From NCBI GenBank assembly GCA_964522215.1, contig CAZFVR010000008.1:1-64000 (forward strand): a stretch of 64,000 bases of DNA. Direction: 5' to 3'. Position 1 is the first letter of the stretch, and each line of letters starts with the position of its first letter. Shown here piece by piece: positions 51,498 through 61,034 of the stretch. The notes beneath the pieces were generated by a model. That model was given only the letters and a program-made list of their open reading frames with translations. It was not told the DNA's origin and made no database searches. The stretch is from CAG-390 sp964522215 (GTDB lineage Bacteria > Bacillota > Clostridia > Oscillospirales > CAG-272). The translations under genes and the position numbers were made by a program.

Positions 51498-53153
51498 ATG
51501 AAGAAAAGAAGATTTTTTTCAGCACTTTTGCTGACGTTGGTCCTGCTTGCCGTTTTGGCCTCCTGCGGCGGTGAGCGACCGGGCGATAACAAGGATGAGA
51601 GTAAAAATAATTTAAATTCAACCGGCGATGCGCTCATAACGCTCGTTGGCGCAGGGGCAAGCGACTGGCGTATAGTCCTGCCGCGCAGTGCCGACAAGGC
51701 CGAGCGCGAGGCGGCCGAGCTTTTGCAGAGCAAAATATCCGAGCTGTGCGGAGTGCGGCTTGAGATAGGGGACGATTATGTCAATGAAAAGCGCGGGGTC
51801 CTGCCCGCCGAGCATGAGATAATAATCGGCGATACCTCTCGCGAGGAGAGCCGCACCGTGGATCGCCGTATAAGGAGCGGCGACAGCGAGGTGACTGTTG
51901 AGGGCGGCAAGCTTGTGATCCTTGGCGGCAGCTATGAGCTTACCCTTGCTGCAGCGCGCCGCCTGTGCGAGAGCCTTTGCGCCACCGATGATCGCTCGCT
52001 TACGATCGGCCGGGAGCAGTGCATCCGCCAAGAGGGCGAATACGAGATAAACACCCTGACGGTGGACGGCGTGTCTCTGATGGGGCTGGATATAGTTTAT
52101 CCCACCGGTAATTCCGAGGTAAAAAAGATAGGCGAGCAGCTGGCCGCGCATCTTTCGGCTATTGCCGGCCTGCGCACCTCCTGCGTGTCCGGGGACGGCG
52201 AGACGAACGGCGGCATACTGCTTTCTGTCGGCGAGGGGAATGAAGTATCCGTTACCGCCGAGGGCGGCAGTGTTTACATAAAGGGCGGCGATGCTTGCGC
52301 CCTGCGCTATGCGGTCTCCGAGCTGTGCGGCCTGCATCTGGCAAAGGGTGCGGCAAAGGATGGCGTCATAGCCGCGACCTTTGCGGGCAAGACCATCAAA
52401 AACGATCAGCCCACCCACTCGATCATGAGCTTTAACATCCTTTGCGATCTCAAGGGGGACCTCACCCGTGCCGATAAGGTCATAGCCACGGTACGCGAGC
52501 GCATGCCGGACAGTGTGGGCTTTCAGGAGGTCACCGAGCAGTGGCTTTCGCTGCTCGTGGCAGGCCTTGGCGATAAATACGACTGGGTCGGCGAGATAAA
52601 TGTAGAGCAGGGTCAGCGTTGGCGCAACGCCATCTTTTACAGACGGGATAAATATGAGCTCGTCTCCACCGAAACGCGCTGGCTCTCCGGTACACCCTCA
52701 AGGGAATCAAAGCTTGATGCTTCCTCACAATATCGTATCTACACCACCGCACGCCTGCGCTGTATTGAAAGTGGGCAGGAATTCGTGCATGTAAACACCC
52801 ACCTCTCCTATGAGGAGGCGGCGCGCCGCCCGCAGGTGAATATTCTTTTGCGGGCACTCGAAAAGCTTGATGTTCCATTTGCGTTGACAGGCGATTTTAA
52901 CTTTACCCCCTCCACGCAATACTACCCGATGATACTTGCGGGCGGACTTGAGGATTCAAAATATCTCACTGCCGACCGTGATGAAAAAAACACCTGCGAG
53001 ATGAATATCATTGACTATTGCTATCTCTCGGAGGGCGACTACAATGTGCATTGCTATCGCGTGGAGGATCGTGTTGTATGCTCCGACCACCGCGCTGTGT
53101 ATGTTGAATTTTCACTTTTGTACCCAATACCGAAGAGCGTAGCTTCGGAATAA
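51498..53153 (+). CDS. Lipoprotein with C-terminal endonuclease/exonuclease/phosphatase domain
   Basis: The 551-residue precursor has a lipoprotein signal (KKRRFFSALLLTLVLLAVLASC) and a middle region of about 250 residues (IVLPRSADKAEREAAELLQSK, EIIIGDTSREE) that resembles the beta/alpha domains found in front of glycosidases. The last 250 residues are an EEP domain (SIMSFNILCDLKGD, VGFQEVTEQW, NAIFYRRDKYEL, FALTGDFNFTP, CSDHRAVYVEF). It should hydrolyse a phosphodiester or phosphomonoester at the outer cell surface. The signal peptide fixes the start at 51498, though no ribosome site precedes it. Confidence 0.86.
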   Translation: MKKRRFFSALLLTLVLLAVLASCGGERPGDNKDESKNNLNSTGDALITLVGAGASDWRIVLPRSADKAEREAAELLQSKISELCGVRLEIGDDYVNEKRGVLPAEHEIIIGDTSREESRTVDRRIRSGDSEVTVEGGKLVILGGSYELTLAAARRLCESLCATDDRSLTIGREQCIRQEGEYEINTLTVDGVSLMGLDIVYPTGNSEVKKIGEQLAAHLSAIAGLRTSCVSGDGETNGGILLSVGEGNEVSVTAEGGSVYIKGGDACALRYAVSELCGLHLAKGAAKDGVIAATFAGKTIKNDQPTHSIMSFNILCDLKGDLTRADKVIATVRERMPDSVGFQEVTEQWLSLLVAGLGDKYDWVGEINVEQGQRWRNAIFYRRDKYELVSTETRWLSGTPSRESKLDASSQYRIYTTARLRCIESGQEFVHVNTHLSYEEAARRPQVNILLRALEKLDVPFALTGDFNFTPSTQYYPMILAGGLEDSKYLTADRDEKNTCEMNIIDYCYLSEGDYNVHCYRVEDRVVCSDHRAVYVEFSLLYPIPKSVASE

Positions 53154-53177
53154 AAATAAATGGGAGTGATAACGACA

Positions 53178-54677
53178 ATGAAAAAGATCCTATCCGCTAT
53201 CCTTGCCGCATGTCTTTTGGCGACCCTTTTGCTGGTGCTTCCCGCTTGCAGCAACGATGATCCTGCCCCCGGCCCCGGTGAAGATTCAAGTCGGGGACCC
53301 GCACAGACCACCGCCGAGGATACAAGCTATCTTTATGACGAAAACGGTCTGCTTAAGGATTCCCTGCCTGCAGATCTTTCCTATGGCAATGCCAATGTAA
53401 ACATTCTTGGCTGGCAGACCACCCGCAACGAGTTTTACGTTGAGGAGCTGACCGAGGAGCGAGTTAACGATTCTATCTATATGCGCAACAAAAATGTAGA
53501 AAATCGTTTGGGCGTAAAGCTTGCATTTAACCTCATCAAGGGCGACAATGCCAACATGAACGCATTCGTTACGCAGGCAGAGGCCTCCATCACCGCCGGT
53601 TCGAGCGAGTATGATATCATTGGCTGCTACAGCATGTGCTCCGGCATTCTTGCCCAGCGCGGCCTGCTTTGCGACCTTTACGATGTTGAGCATCTTGATA
53701 CCCAAAAGCCTTGGTGGCCTGAATCCTTTATCAGATCCTCCGAGATCAACGGCAAGCTTTATTTTGCCACCGGTGATATCTCCAACGAGTTCCTTTATAA
53801 CCTTTATTTCATGCTTGTAAACCTTGACCGTGTAAAGGAGCTTCAGCTTACCGACCCGCGCACCATGATCGACAGCCGCGGCTGGACACTTGATACCATG
53901 ATTTCGATGTGCCAGGATGCATATGAGGATCTTAACTCCTCGCAAGCACGTGATGCGGGCGACCGTTTTGGTCTTGTTGTTTGGAATCAGGTGCATATCG
54001 ATCCCTTTATTGCCGCCTCCGGCGTGCAGATGACACGTTGGGATAACAACGGCAATATCGTGCTCAGCGATGAGTTTACCGGTGAGCGGATGGTCAATAT
54101 CGTGACCAAGCTTGGCGATATGCTCAACAATTACGATGGCGCGATATACGATACAAAGAACGGTTACAACACCATCAAGGGCGGCAACGCGCTGTTTGGC
54201 ACAGTTGCAGGCTCTACCCTTACCGGCTTCCGCGAGGTAGACTGGGTATACGGTATCATTCCGTTCCCGATCATCGATGCCGAGACCGAAAAATATCAGT
54301 CTCTCGTCGGCTTTGCCTACACCAATTTCTGCATCCCCACAAACGCTTCGGATAGCTCTATGTCCGGCGCGGTCATCGAGGCGCTTGCCTCCGAGAGCTA
54401 TCGCCGCACATCCCCCACACTGTTTGAGGTCATGTTTAAGAGCTCCTACTCCAACGATCCGCTTGATTCGCAGATGTTTGACCTTATGAAGTCCAACGTT
54501 TACGTTGATATGGCAAGACTCTACAGCGGTAACTTTACTTGGGCCAACAGCGCAGTGGCACTTTTCCGTAACAGCATCATCAACGGCGAGAAGTCATGGC
54601 GTGCAAAGATCACATCCAACGAAAAATACATCAATGGCGTGTTTGCCGATATCTCCGAATCCTTTAAAAATCAATAA
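53178..54677 (+). CDS. ABC transporter solute-binding lipoprotein
   Basis: The 499-residue precursor has a lipoprotein signal (KKILSAILAACLLATLLLVL then PACS) and an Asp/Pro/Gly linker. The mature part looks like a large extracellular binding protein of the oligosaccharide type (ASITAGSSEYDIIGCYSMCS, GKLYFATGDISNEFLYNLYF, GGNALFGTVAGSTLTGFREV, GIIPFPIIDAETEKYQS). The permease genes are not next to it, so partners are elsewhere. Start at 53178 is preferred over 53160 because GGGAGTGAT precedes it. It follows the EEP lipoprotein by 24 bases. Confidence 0.84.
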   Translation: MKKILSAILAACLLATLLLVLPACSNDDPAPGPGEDSSRGPAQTTAEDTSYLYDENGLLKDSLPADLSYGNANVNILGWQTTRNEFYVEELTEERVNDSIYMRNKNVENRLGVKLAFNLIKGDNANMNAFVTQAEASITAGSSEYDIIGCYSMCSGILAQRGLLCDLYDVEHLDTQKPWWPESFIRSSEINGKLYFATGDISNEFLYNLYFMLVNLDRVKELQLTDPRTMIDSRGWTLDTMISMCQDAYEDLNSSQARDAGDRFGLVVWNQVHIDPFIAASGVQMTRWDNNGNIVLSDEFTGERMVNIVTKLGDMLNNYDGAIYDTKNGYNTIKGGNALFGTVAGSTLTGFREVDWVYGIIPFPIIDAETEKYQSLVGFAYTNFCIPTNASDSSMSGAVIEALASESYRRTSPTLFEVMFKSSYSNDPLDSQMFDLMKSNVYVDMARLYSGNFTWANSAVALFRNSIINGEKSWRAKITSNEKYINGVFADISESFKNQ

Positions 54678-54705
54678 GTGAATGCCGACCTTTTGTCGGC
54701 ACATA

Positions 54706-54757
54706 TACCCACCCGCCCCGCCGCAGCAACAGCCGCAGCGGGGCGGGTGGGTATTTT
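54706..54757 (+). terminator. Strong terminator after the solute-binding protein gene
   Basis: A perfect 16-bp stem TACCCACCCGCCCCGC / GCGGGGCGGGTGGGTA closes a 16-base loop and is followed by TTTT. Confidence 0.9.
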
Positions 54758-55028
54758 GGATGATTCAATTTTTGCTGTGTCCGTTGTATGCGCCGCGGAC
54801 GTGCTTGCGCTCGTAGTGCTTATCCGCCGCATTGCCCGCCACGCGTGCGGCGGGCAGATATTTTTTTAAGTGCAAGGTTTGCCTTGCATTTTTATATTTC
54901 CTGTTCATTCGCCGCCAGTGTTTGCCCCAAGGCGTTCGAGAATACCTCGGCCGCCGGCTCGCTCGGCGTGCATCCGCGCGGGATCGGCGCAGCTCCTGCA
55001 TTATACAGCCTTGCAACCTTTTAGGTGC
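54758..55028. other. Gene-free stretch with two further small hairpins
   Basis: GCCCGCC / GGCGGGC (about 54836-54857) and TGCAAGG / CCTTGCA followed by TTTTT (54871-54893, terminator-like). Short frames here have no ribosome site and no recognisable product. I see nothing else. Confidence 0.5.
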
Positions 55029-55078
55029 AAAAGAAGATCACCCCCGCGGCAGAGACATGCGTCTCTGCTGCGGGGGTG
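55029..55078 (-). terminator. Rho-independent terminator of nifJ
   Basis: CACCCCCGCAGCAGAGAC pairs with GTCTCTGCCGCGGGGGTG on the minus strand (18 bp, one mismatch), followed by ATCTTCTTTT. Confidence 0.87.
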
Positions 55079-55087
55079 TGATGATCA

Positions 55088-58000
55088 TCAGTCAAAAAGT
55101 CTGCCGTATTTAAGCAGTCTTTCGTATTTTTCCTTGGCAGCGGTCTCTGCCTTTGCAAACAGGGCTTCCGCACGCTCCGGGAACTGCTGAGCCAAACGGC
55201 TGTAGCGGGTCTCGCTCGTGATAAAGTCACGATAGTTGGCGGTCGGCTCCTTAGAGTCAACTGTCAGCGGGTTCTTGCCCTCTGCCTTAAGGGAGGGGTT
55301 GTAGCGGAACATCTGCCAGTAGCCTGCATCAACTGCACGCTTCATCTCCTGCTGGCAGTTCTGCATGCCGCCCTTAACACCGTGCATCTCGCAGGGAGCG
55401 TAGCCGATGATGAGGGAAGGTCCGTGATATGCCTCAGCCTCGGTGAGAGCCTTAAGCAGCTGGTTCATATCCGCGCCCATAGCGACCTGTGCCACGTAAA
55501 CGTAGCCGTAGGACATTGCGATCTCGGCAAGGTTCTTCTTGCCAATGGCCTTACCGGCGGCGGCAAACTGTGCCACCTGACCGATCTGGGAAGCCTTGGA
55601 GGCCTGTCCGCCGGTGTTGGAATAGACCTCGGTATCAAAGACCATCACGTTGATGTCCTCGCCGGAGGCAAGCACGTGGTCAAGTCCGCCAAAGCCGATG
55701 TCGTATGCCCAACCGTCGCCGCCGAAGATCCATACCGACTTCTTGGCGAGGTAATCGCGGCTGTCAAGTATCTCGGCTGCCAGAGTGCAGGCATCACAGT
55801 CGCAGTTGCGGCCTGCGGCCTTAAGCTCTTTCATGTGAGCAAGCATCTCATCAGCCTTATCGCCGAATGCGGCGCGTCCGGCCTCGGAGGATAAGAACTC
55901 AATACCCTCATCGGCGGTGAGGATGCCATCCTCAAGTGCGCTGATAAGGCGAGCGGTGGCGGCCTCGTTGGCCTTACCGTCGTCATAGGTCTCGAGCCAC
56001 TCTGCGGCTGCGGCCTTGATATCCTCGGTCGCCCATATGGATGCAAGCTTTTCTACCTTGCTGCGAAGCATCTCGCGCACTGTCTTTTGACCAAGGTAGA
56101 TGCCAAGACCGTGCTCGGCATTGTCCTCAAAGAGCGAGTTGCCCCATGCGGGACCATGGCCGCTCTCGCGGTTGACGGTGTAGGGAGTTGCGGGTGCGGA
56201 GCCGCCCCAAATTGAGGAGCATCCGGTCGCGTTGGAGATATACATACGCTCGCCGAAGAGCTGTGTGATAAGTCTTGCATAGGAGGTCTCGGCGCATCCT
56301 GCGCAGGAGCCGGAGAACTCAAGCAGCGGCTGCTTGAACTGGCTGCCCTTGACGGTGGCGTTGATAAGCTCCGGCTTTTCGGAGACATGTGCCACGGCGT
56401 AGTCAAACGGAGCCTGCTGGTCAAGCTGTGTGGGCTGAAGCACCATCTTGATGGCGCTCTTTGCGGCAGCAAGCTCGGCGGCACGCTTGGCGGCGCGCTT
56501 GGGATCATCCGGGATCTCGGCGGCGGCTACCTTTTCGGCGTCGCGCAGAGCCTTGGCGGTAACAGGGCAGGCCTTTACGCAAAGGGTGCAGCCCATGCAG
56601 TCCAAAGGACTTACTGCCATGGTGAACTTATATGTGGTCTTAAGTACCGGCTTTGCGGTAAACTTGGTTGCAGCGGGAGCGGCGGCGGCCTCGGCCTCTG
56701 TCATTGCAAAGGGACGAATGGCGGCGTGCGGGCAAACAAATGCGCAGTTGTTGCACTGTACGCAGTTCTCGGGGATCCACTCGGGAACGTAAACGGCAAC
56801 GCCGCGCTTTTCAAATGCGGCCGCGCCCTGAGGATATGTGCCGTCGGCGCAATCCTTAAATGCGGAAACGGGGAGGGAATCACCGCGCATTGCATCCACA
56901 GGCTCAACTATGCGGTTTACAAAGTCAACAAGGTCGGCACGCTCGCCGGTGGCCTCAGCCTTGGGGGCATCGGGGGCGCAGGTGGCCCATGCGGCGGGAA
57001 CATCCACCTTTACCATGGCATCGGCGCCTGCCTCGATGGCGGCGTAGTTGAGGTCAACGATAGCCTGTCCTTTCTTGATGTAGGACTTGTAGGCCATCTT
57101 CTTCATGTACTCTATCGCCTCATCCTTGGGCAGGATGCCGGCAAGAGCAAAGAATGCAGACTGGAGCACGGTGTTCTTTACCTTGGGGTTGCCGATGCGC
57201 TTGATGGCGATACCGGTACCGTCAATGGTGTAGAACTGAACATTATTCTCGGCAATGTACTTCTTTACAGCTGCGGGGAGGTGAGCATCAAGCTCATCTG
57301 CGCTCCATGCGCAGTCAAGCAGGAATGTGCCGCCGGGCTTAACATCCTGTACCATGTCATACTTATCAAGATATGCATGGTTGTGGCAGGCAACAAAGTC
57401 AGCCTTTGTGATGTAGTAGGGGCTCTTTATAACGTTATCGCCAAAGCGCAGGTGCGAGATGGTGATACCGCCGGTCTTTTTGGAGTCATACTGGAAGTAT
57501 GCCTGGATATATTTATCGGTATGGTCACCGATGATCTTGATGGAGTTTTTGTTTGCACCGACTGTGCCGTCGCCGCCCAGACCCCAGAACTTGCAGGAGA
57601 TGGTGCCGGCTGCAGCAGTATCGGGAACAGCGTGCTCGGGCAGGGAGTGGCCGGTAACATCGTCAACGATGCCGATGGTAAAGCCCTGCTTGGGAGCGGC
57701 AGATGCGAGGTTCTCATATACCGCAAAGATGGATGCGGGTGTGGTGTCCTTGGAGCCGAGGCCGTAGCGACCGCCAAAGACCTCAATGTTTGCTCTGCCC
57801 TCACGGGAGAGAGCGGCAACAACGTCAAGGTAAAGGGGCTCGCCGAGAGCGCCGGGCTCTTTGGTGCGGTCAAGCACTGCGATCTTTTTGACGGATGCGG
57901 GAATGGCCTCGCAGAGCTTGTCTGCGCAGAAGGGGCGGTAAAGTCTTACCTTTACAAGGCCAACCTTTTCGCCGTGTGCGTTGAGGTAGTCGATAACTTC

Positions 58001-58879
58001 CTCCGCAACGTCGCAGACCGAGCCCATGGCAACGATAACGCGCTCTGCATCGGGTGCGCCATAGTAGTTGAAGAGGCGATAGTCGGTGCCGAGCTTTTCG
58101 TTAACGCGACCCATGTATTCCTCAACGATGGCGGGGAACTGATCATAGTAGGGGTTGCAAGCCTCACGATGCTGGAAGAAGATATCGCCGTTTTCGGCCG
58201 AGCCGCGAAGCACGGGGTGCTCGGGGTTGAGGGCGCGAGCGCGGAAATCCTTTATCGAATCCCAGTCTACCATATCCTTGAGGTCGTCGATATCCCAAAC
58301 GTCGATCTTTTGGATCTCGTGAGAGGTACGGAAGCCGTCAAAGAAGTTGAGCACGGGAACGCGGCCCTTGATAGCGGCAAGGTGAGCAACGGCACCAAGG
58401 TCCATTATCTCCTGCTGGTTGGTCTCGCAGAGCATGGCATAGCCGGTCTGACGACATGCGTAAACGTCGGAGTGGTCGCCGAAAATGTTGAGCGCGTGGG
58501 ATGCAACACAACGGGCGGATACATGAATGACACCGGGGAGCAGCTCGCCGGCCATCTTGTACATGTTGGGGATCATAAGGAGCAGACCCTGGGATGCGGT
58601 GTAGGTGGTGGTGAGCGCACCGGCTGCAAGTGAGCCGTGTACAGCACCTGCGGCACCGGCCTCAGACTGCATCTCGATCATTTTAACGCGCTCGCCAAAT
58701 ATGTTGCGGGCGGGCTTGCCGAGCAGGTTTTTGTCGGTGGCCGACCATGTGTCGGTGATCTCAGCCATAGGGCTTGAGGGAGTGATGGGGTAGATGGCAG
58801 CGACCTCTGTAAAGGCATACGAAACATGTGCCGCAGCGGTGTTGCCGTCCATTGAAAGCTTAGGACGCTTAATTGCCAT
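55088..58879 (-). CDS. nifJ: Pyruvate:ferredoxin (flavodoxin) oxidoreductase
   Basis: The single-chain 1263-residue enzyme oxidises pyruvate to acetyl-CoA and CO2 with reduction of ferredoxin. Visible parts: domain I KLSMDGNTAAAHVSYAFTE and YPITPSSPMAEITD, GFRTSHEIQKID, the gamma-type domain GLGGDGTVGANKNSIKII, two ferredoxin motifs (CVQCNNCAFVCPHAAIRP near residue 685, CMGCTLCVKACP near 740), and the thiamine-diphosphate domain with GDGWAYDIGFGGLDHVLA and DTEVYSNTGGQASKAS. Length is normal. The start at 58879 has GGAGGAAA upstream; the ORF extends to 58936. It has its own consensus-like promoter and terminator. Confidence 0.97.
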   Translation of the reverse strand: MAIKRPKLSMDGNTAAAHVSYAFTEVAAIYPITPSSPMAEITDTWSATDKNLLGKPARNIFGERVKMIEMQSEAGAAGAVHGSLAAGALTTTYTASQGLLLMIPNMYKMAGELLPGVIHVSARCVASHALNIFGDHSDVYACRQTGYAMLCETNQQEIMDLGAVAHLAAIKGRVPVLNFFDGFRTSHEIQKIDVWDIDDLKDMVDWDSIKDFRARALNPEHPVLRGSAENGDIFFQHREACNPYYDQFPAIVEEYMGRVNEKLGTDYRLFNYYGAPDAERVIVAMGSVCDVAEEVIDYLNAHGEKVGLVKVRLYRPFCADKLCEAIPASVKKIAVLDRTKEPGALGEPLYLDVVAALSREGRANIEVFGGRYGLGSKDTTPASIFAVYENLASAAPKQGFTIGIVDDVTGHSLPEHAVPDTAAAGTISCKFWGLGGDGTVGANKNSIKIIGDHTDKYIQAYFQYDSKKTGGITISHLRFGDNVIKSPYYITKADFVACHNHAYLDKYDMVQDVKPGGTFLLDCAWSADELDAHLPAAVKKYIAENNVQFYTIDGTGIAIKRIGNPKVKNTVLQSAFFALAGILPKDEAIEYMKKMAYKSYIKKGQAIVDLNYAAIEAGADAMVKVDVPAAWATCAPDAPKAEATGERADLVDFVNRIVEPVDAMRGDSLPVSAFKDCADGTYPQGAAAFEKRGVAVYVPEWIPENCVQCNNCAFVCPHAAIRPFAMTEAEAAAAPAATKFTAKPVLKTTYKFTMAVSPLDCMGCTLCVKACPVTAKALRDAEKVAAAEIPDDPKRAAKRAAELAAAKSAIKMVLQPTQLDQQAPFDYAVAHVSEKPELINATVKGSQFKQPLLEFSGSCAGCAETSYARLITQLFGERMYISNATGCSSIWGGSAPATPYTVNRESGHGPAWGNSLFEDNAEHGLGIYLGQKTVREMLRSKVEKLASIWATEDIKAAAAEWLETYDDGKANEAATARLISALEDGILTADEGIEFLSSEAGRAAFGDKADEMLAHMKELKAAGRNCDCDACTLAAEILDSRDYLAKKSVWIFGGDGWAYDIGFGGLDHVLASGEDINVMVFDTEVYSNTGGQASKASQIGQVAQFAAAGKAIGKKNLAEIAMSYGYVYVAQVAMGADMNQLLKALTEAEAYHGPSLIIGYAPCEMHGVKGGMQNCQQEMKRAVDAGYWQMFRYNPSLKAEGKNPLTVDSKEPTANYRDFITSETRYSRLAQQFPERAEALFAKAETAAKEKYERLLKYGRLFD

Positions 58880-58941
58880 TTGCTTTTCCTCCGATATTAT
58901 ATATTTTTTGATTTTAATGTTGTCAAAATGACTCATAATAT

Positions 58942-58970
58942 ATTATACAGCTTTTTACCCCGATTGTAAA
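58942..58970 (-). promoter_or_regulatory. SigA promoter for nifJ
   Basis: On the minus strand TTTACA (58970-58965), 17 bases, TATAAT (58947-58942). The gap 58880-59312 otherwise holds only the promoter and operator of the divergent regulator; 58990-59220 shows nothing I can name. Confidence 0.85.
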
Positions 58971-59232
58971 GGGTTTTATGTGAATTTTGTCTGACAAATA
59001 TCATTAAGTATATACTCTGTGCGCGAATACGGATCCCATAGACTGCGCGGCAACGGTTTTCGCTCGCCGATCGCTTTACCTTTTCAATAATGATCGTATT
59101 TCAATGGGAATTTTTTGCTTACGCAAAAATCTTCTTTTTTTGCAGGGCTACATGGTTTTAGTCGTCCTGTTTGTCCTCGGTGAAAAAACTCGCAAAAGGT
59201 GTAAAATTTCATCAAAATATTTGATATACCTC

Positions 59233-59261
59233 TTGACTTTTTATCCGATATAGTGTATTAT
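59233..59261 (+). promoter_or_regulatory. SigA promoter for the HTH regulator
   Basis: TTGACT at 59233-59238, 17 bases, TATTAT at 59256-59261. The -10 lies inside a perfect inverted repeat. Confidence 0.8.
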
Positions 59262-59271
59262 TACACTATAT
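59248..59271. promoter_or_regulatory. Probable autoregulatory operator (perfect inverted repeat)
   Basis: ATATAGTGTA and TACACTATAT form 10-base arms around TTAT. It covers the -10 and start region of the HTH regulator gene, the usual place for repressor binding. Confidence 0.75.
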
Positions 59272-59312
59272 AAATGTCGAAAAATGCCGAAAGGAGGGAG
59301 CGCGGGATCACT

Positions 59313-59888
59313 ATGGATAAAAATACACTTATAGCGACCTGTGACAGGGAGCTTCGTCTTTTGCGCTCCGAGTTCGGTATGACGCAGGACGACATGGCGC
59401 GTGAGCTGGGGATATCAAAAAAGACCCTCGTCGGCATCGAAAAGGGGCGTTCCTCCCTCGGCTGGACGGGTAGCGCCGCGCTTTGCCTTTTGTTTGGCGA
59501 CAGCCAAACGCTCCGCCGCGAGCTTGAGGGCGACCCTGCCGACATGGCCGCGGGGCTTCGCGAGCACCGCGCCCCCGAGAGGGACGGCGGCATAAAAAAA
59601 GCACCCGCGGAGCATTTGGAGACTGCGGGGGCGGCTCTGTCTGCCGACACGCCGGATGCGGGCGCATCCTCGCCGCTTTGGCGGTATGTTGGCGCGCCCT
59701 TTGGGATACGCGCCGAGCAAAATCTTATCTCCGAGCATTACAGATTGACCGATGCGGGCGGCAGGCGGCTGTTTGCATCCTTTGATTACGCCGAGATAGA
59801 GGCGGAGGCTGAGCGACTCTGCCGTGAAAAAAAGAGATGGGGGGACACGGATGACGAAAAAAGAGATCCGGAAGAGCTTGGCGACTAA
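59313..59888 (+). CDS. XRE-family HTH regulator
   Basis: The 191-residue protein has an N-terminal helix-turn-helix (RLLRSEFGMTQDDMARELGI, SKKTLVGIEKGRSSLGW) and a C-terminal half with GIRAEQNLISEHYRLTDAGG and an AEAERLCREKKRW helix, not a known domain to me. An earlier ATG at 59274 lies only six or so bases after the predicted transcript start and has no ribosome site; 59313 follows AAGGAGGGAG with a rather long gap. It is first in a three-gene set with two membrane proteins and overlaps the next gene by 38 bases. Confidence 0.82.
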   Translation: MDKNTLIATCDRELRLLRSEFGMTQDDMARELGISKKTLVGIEKGRSSLGWTGSAALCLLFGDSQTLRRELEGDPADMAAGLREHRAPERDGGIKKAPAEHLETAGAALSADTPDAGASSPLWRYVGAPFGIRAEQNLISEHYRLTDAGGRRLFASFDYAEIEAEAERLCREKKRWGDTDDEKRDPEELGD

Positions 59889-60420
59889 AGCCGCCGCGCC
59901 GCGTCGGTTATTTTGCGGCATTCTGCCCCTTTGGCTGATACTTGGCGGGCGGGCAATGCTCATCATTCCCACCATCGCCACCGCCCTGGTGCTTGATGGC
60001 GCACTGCTGATAGCCTTTTTACTACTTTTGCGCCCTCGCCGCGCCATGGTGCGCATGCCTGACGTGGGTAATATATGGCGGCGCACGGTGCTTGCGGTTT
60101 GTTTGGCGGATCTTCTGTCAACGCTCGTGGGTGTAGGCTTTTATCTGCTCTCCTTGCGTGCGGCCTCCGCCGTGTTGAGGATCGATGCCGACTATCTGCA
60201 CGCCACAGCGGCAACTCGCCCGTTTACCGATCTTTTTACCCTCCTGCCCGCCGTGCTTGCCACACTGCTTTGCATCGGCGTGATGTATATCCTTTGCAGG
60301 CGGCTGATATTTGCGGATAGATACCGCTACCCCCGCGCCGCTGCGCTCTCATTGTTGCTTGCGCTCGGCACGGCTCCATATTCACTGCTTGTCCCGCAAA
60401 TGCTCTCGCCGTTTGCGTGA
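59851..60420 (+). CDS. Uncharacterised membrane protein, four helices
   Basis: The 189-residue protein has hydrophobic segments at about residues 20-38, 42-60, 83-103 and 128-147, with a final hydrophobic stretch near 165-180. I do not recognise a family. The start at 59851 (GGGGGG upstream) is preferred over a GTG at 59824. Overlap with the regulator gene indicates coupled translation. Confidence 0.65.
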   Translation: MTKKEIRKSLATKAAAPRRLFCGILPLWLILGGRAMLIIPTIATALVLDGALLIAFLLLLRPRRAMVRMPDVGNIWRRTVLAVCLADLLSTLVGVGFYLLSLRAASAVLRIDADYLHATAATRPFTDLFTLLPAVLATLLCIGVMYILCRRLIFADRYRYPRAAALSLLLALGTAPYSLLVPQMLSPFA

Positions 60421-60446
60421 TACGGGAAGAAAATCGAGGAATAAAT

Positions 60447-60983
60447 ATGTCATACGATAGAAGAACTCTCGCCTCCGACTCGCCGTTTGCGGTCGGTGCG
60501 GCGTTGCTTATGGTCCTGGCCGCGGTGCTTTTGCTTGCGGTCATGCCGCAAAGACTTGCCAATGCCGAGGCGGGTTGGGCCATCACCCTCCTGCCGCTTT
60601 TGCCGTCCGCGGCATGCATCTGCACGGCGGTGATGCTCGTTTCCCGCAAAAACAGCCTCATTCCCACCGCACTGCCCGTGGGGACGGTCTGCCTTTATGC
60701 CGCCGCGCACTCCTTGGGGGATAGCTTTTGGGTATCCCTTGTTTGCTGTCTTATCGGCACGGCGCTGGCCGCGCTTTATCTGCTTTGTGTGGCGGGGGCG
60801 CTCTCCTCCCGTGCGCCGCTCTTGGCCGTATCCACCGCCGCCGCGGTGTGGACTCTTCTTATCCTGCCCCACAGTATCGGCGGCGCGGCTGTTGGCGGTA
60901 TCTTGGCGGGTATCGCACCTATGCTGATCTATGCCGCACTCTTTCTGGTGGGCTGCGGAATGCGCCGCGGCAGACTTTACTGA
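60447..60983 (+). CDS. Uncharacterised membrane protein, five to six helices
   Basis: The 178-residue product is almost wholly hydrophobic helices (about residues 16-34, 44-66, 74-90, 95-118, 123-140, 148-170) with a basic end (GCGMRRGRLY). A GAGG site precedes the ATG at 60447. With the preceding membrane protein it may form a small membrane complex controlled by the HTH protein; no function can be assigned. Confidence 0.62.
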   Translation: MSYDRRTLASDSPFAVGAALLMVLAAVLLLAVMPQRLANAEAGWAITLLPLLPSAACICTAVMLVSRKNSLIPTALPVGTVCLYAAAHSLGDSFWVSLVCCLIGTALAALYLLCVAGALSSRAPLLAVSTAAAVWTLLILPHSIGGAAVGGILAGIAPMLIYAALFLVGCGMRRGRLY

Positions 60984-61034
60984 GCATCCCCTAATAAACA
61001 TATTTTATATTTTTCAATTTAGGAGGAAGACAAA

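Noticed and set aside
54788..55024. Small frames between the solute-binding protein gene and nifJ
   Set aside because: No ribosome site, no family, and they span terminator-like hairpins.
56387..58633. 748-codon open frame opposite nifJ
   Set aside because: Despite its length it is antisense to pyruvate:ferredoxin oxidoreductase, Cys/Gly-rich and unlike any family.
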